Shown here in pieces: positions 63,095-64,000 of a stretch of 64,000 nt of DNA. The stretch lies in the NCBI GenBank assembly GCA_037951165.1, contig JBBDHG010000026.1, positions 2,150,501-2,214,500 on the forward strand, given 5' to 3'. Source of the stretch: Lophius americanus. Taxonomy: Eukaryota > Chordata > Actinopteri > Lophiiformes > Lophiidae. Within the stretch, counting starts at the first letter, position 1; each line of letters starts with the position of its first letter. A program made the position numbers and the translations under genes. The notes beneath the pieces are model-generated. The model did no database searches. It worked only from the letters and a program-made list of their open reading frames with translations, and was not told the DNA's origin.

Positions 63095-63296
63095 ATCAGC
63101 TACAGCGGTTTGCGTTCATTCGATCCTTCGGTGCCTCTTCAGCGACCTGGAGTCACGGTGTCTCTGCCCTCCAACGCCACTCATCACCTGTTTTCCCAGC
63201 TCCACCCTGGTGTCACATACCAGCTCTCTATACGCGCATCAACCTCCAAAGGGTTCGGCCCGCCAACAACGCTGAACGTCTCTACTAATATTTCAG
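63095..63296 (+). CDS. ptprk: ptprk exon: FN3 repeat 3, second part
   Basis: 202 bp, phase 0 in and phase 1 out. The acceptor is CCCAACCTCAG before 63095 and the donor is GTAGAA at 63297. It encodes residues 493-559: ISYSGLRSFDPSVP, SNATHHLFSQLHPG, TYQLSIRASTSKGFGPP, NVSTNIS. Sequons are NAT, NVS and NIS. HPGxTYQ..IRAST.KGFGP is the conserved FN3-3 F/G region of R2B phosphatases. The size matches the remembered mammalian exon. The flanking introns are only 108 and 91 bp. Confidence 0.96.
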
Positions 63297-63387
63297 GTAG
63301 AAAGGACGTGTTAATCATTTTTAAAATGTCTGGATATTTAGCATGGTGAAACCTGAATGTTAATACAGACACATGTTTTTTTTATAG

Positions 63388-63493
63388 CCCCAACAATAGA
63401 TGAGTATGACGGGTCAGAAGCTTTTCTGAATGAAACTGCAACAACCATCACTGTCCTCCTCAAACCTGCGCAGGCAAAGGGAGCTCCGATCAG
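63388..63493 (+). CDS. ptprk: ptprk exon: start of FN3 repeat 4
   Basis: 106 bp, phase 1 in and phase 2 out. The acceptor is TTTTTTTATAG before 63388 and the donor is GTATTA at 63494. It encodes residues 560-594 plus two bases of the next codon: APTIDEYDGSEAFLNETATT, then ITVLLKPAQAKGAPI. LNETATTITVLL and PAQAKGAPI are PTPRK-like; NET is a sequon. The furin-type cleavage site of PTPRK lies further along FN3-4 and is not in the window. This is the last exon I can find. Confidence 0.95.
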
Positions 63494-64000
63494 GTATTAT
63501 ATGCACATATAAATACCCTATATATAGGGTAAAGTTAATACTCCAACTCACCATTTTTGTTAGTCCCCTAAGTTCTTATGTTCTGGATGTAGTGGTTGCT
63601 TGGAGTATAGTGCACATTGGTAGAAAAGCTACCATTAAGGCATGAATAATAAGATAAAATGTCAAGTAGGTGAGTTTGTGAATAGGCCAGCGCGTACGCT
63701 TCGGCATGTGCACCACAGATTAATAGATTAGGGTCTAATCCTTTTTTAATTCCTGAGCAGGGAAATGTACAGCCGCAAAGTTGAGCGCCCAACAGCAAAG
63801 ACACCAACCACCCATTTACCAAGAAAGTTAGGAATAAGTACACTACAAAACGAGGTATTAGAATAAATAAAGGGATAAACGGAGCAGCAGCTGGGCCATA
63901 AACAGTAGCAGATGGTTTATAGTAAACAGTGGACAGTTATTAAAAGAGAATAATATCACACAGGAAGCATCAATATTACACAGTATTTTTATTTCATATT

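Overview
The window is vertebrate nuclear DNA, almost certainly from a teleost fish, probably a percomorph. The only gene I can support is a plus-strand, multi-exon receptor-type protein tyrosine phosphatase of the R2B (type IIB, MAM-Ig-FN3) family. Translation of 14 joined exons matches PTPRK better than PTPRM, PTPRT or PTPRU from memory (for example the YDDF, DIQVLSYPC, MRTPK and DWESLGYNITR stretches). The fish assignment rests on the very dense CA/TG microsatellites, on fish-type tRNA-derived SINEs, LINE tails and Tc1-like relics, and on very short introns (83, 91 and 108 bp) beside long ones.

Layout. 1-27109 has no coding exon I can support and is read as the 3' part of a long first intron; the signal-peptide exon and promoter lie upstream of the window. 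27110-42972 holds five exons for the MAM domain. 44373-45596 holds two exons for the Ig domain. 53776-54655 holds two exons for FN3 repeat 1, 61925-62621 two for FN3 repeat 2, 62877-63296 two for FN3 repeat 3, and 63388-63493 the start of FN3 repeat 4. The juxtamembrane, transmembrane and phosphatase exons must lie downstream. All splice sites are GT-AG, all phases join, and the 14 exons give 1783 nt (594 complete or junction codons, ending in phase 2).

Introns hold simple repeats ((CA)n, (TTTCC)n, (CTTT)n, (TA)n, a 27-G run), minisatellites with 45-, 32- and 14-bp units, LINE 3' fragments, several V-SINE-like copies, a second tRNA-derived SINE family, a Tc1/mariner relic, a hAT-like non-autonomous element and a foldback repeat family. 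No CRISPR, operon, convincing RNA gene or second protein gene was found.

The most interesting signal is in gene structure. Four introns split what I recall as single exons of 272, 294 and 303 bp in mammalian R2B genes; the pieces here sum exactly to those sizes (161+52+59, 113+181, 183+120). The 83-bp intron begins with a degraded copy of the exon that follows it, as expected if the intron arose by tandem duplication. Another of the four starts almost directly with a SINE. These suggest recent intron birth within one gene, to be tested by comparing species.
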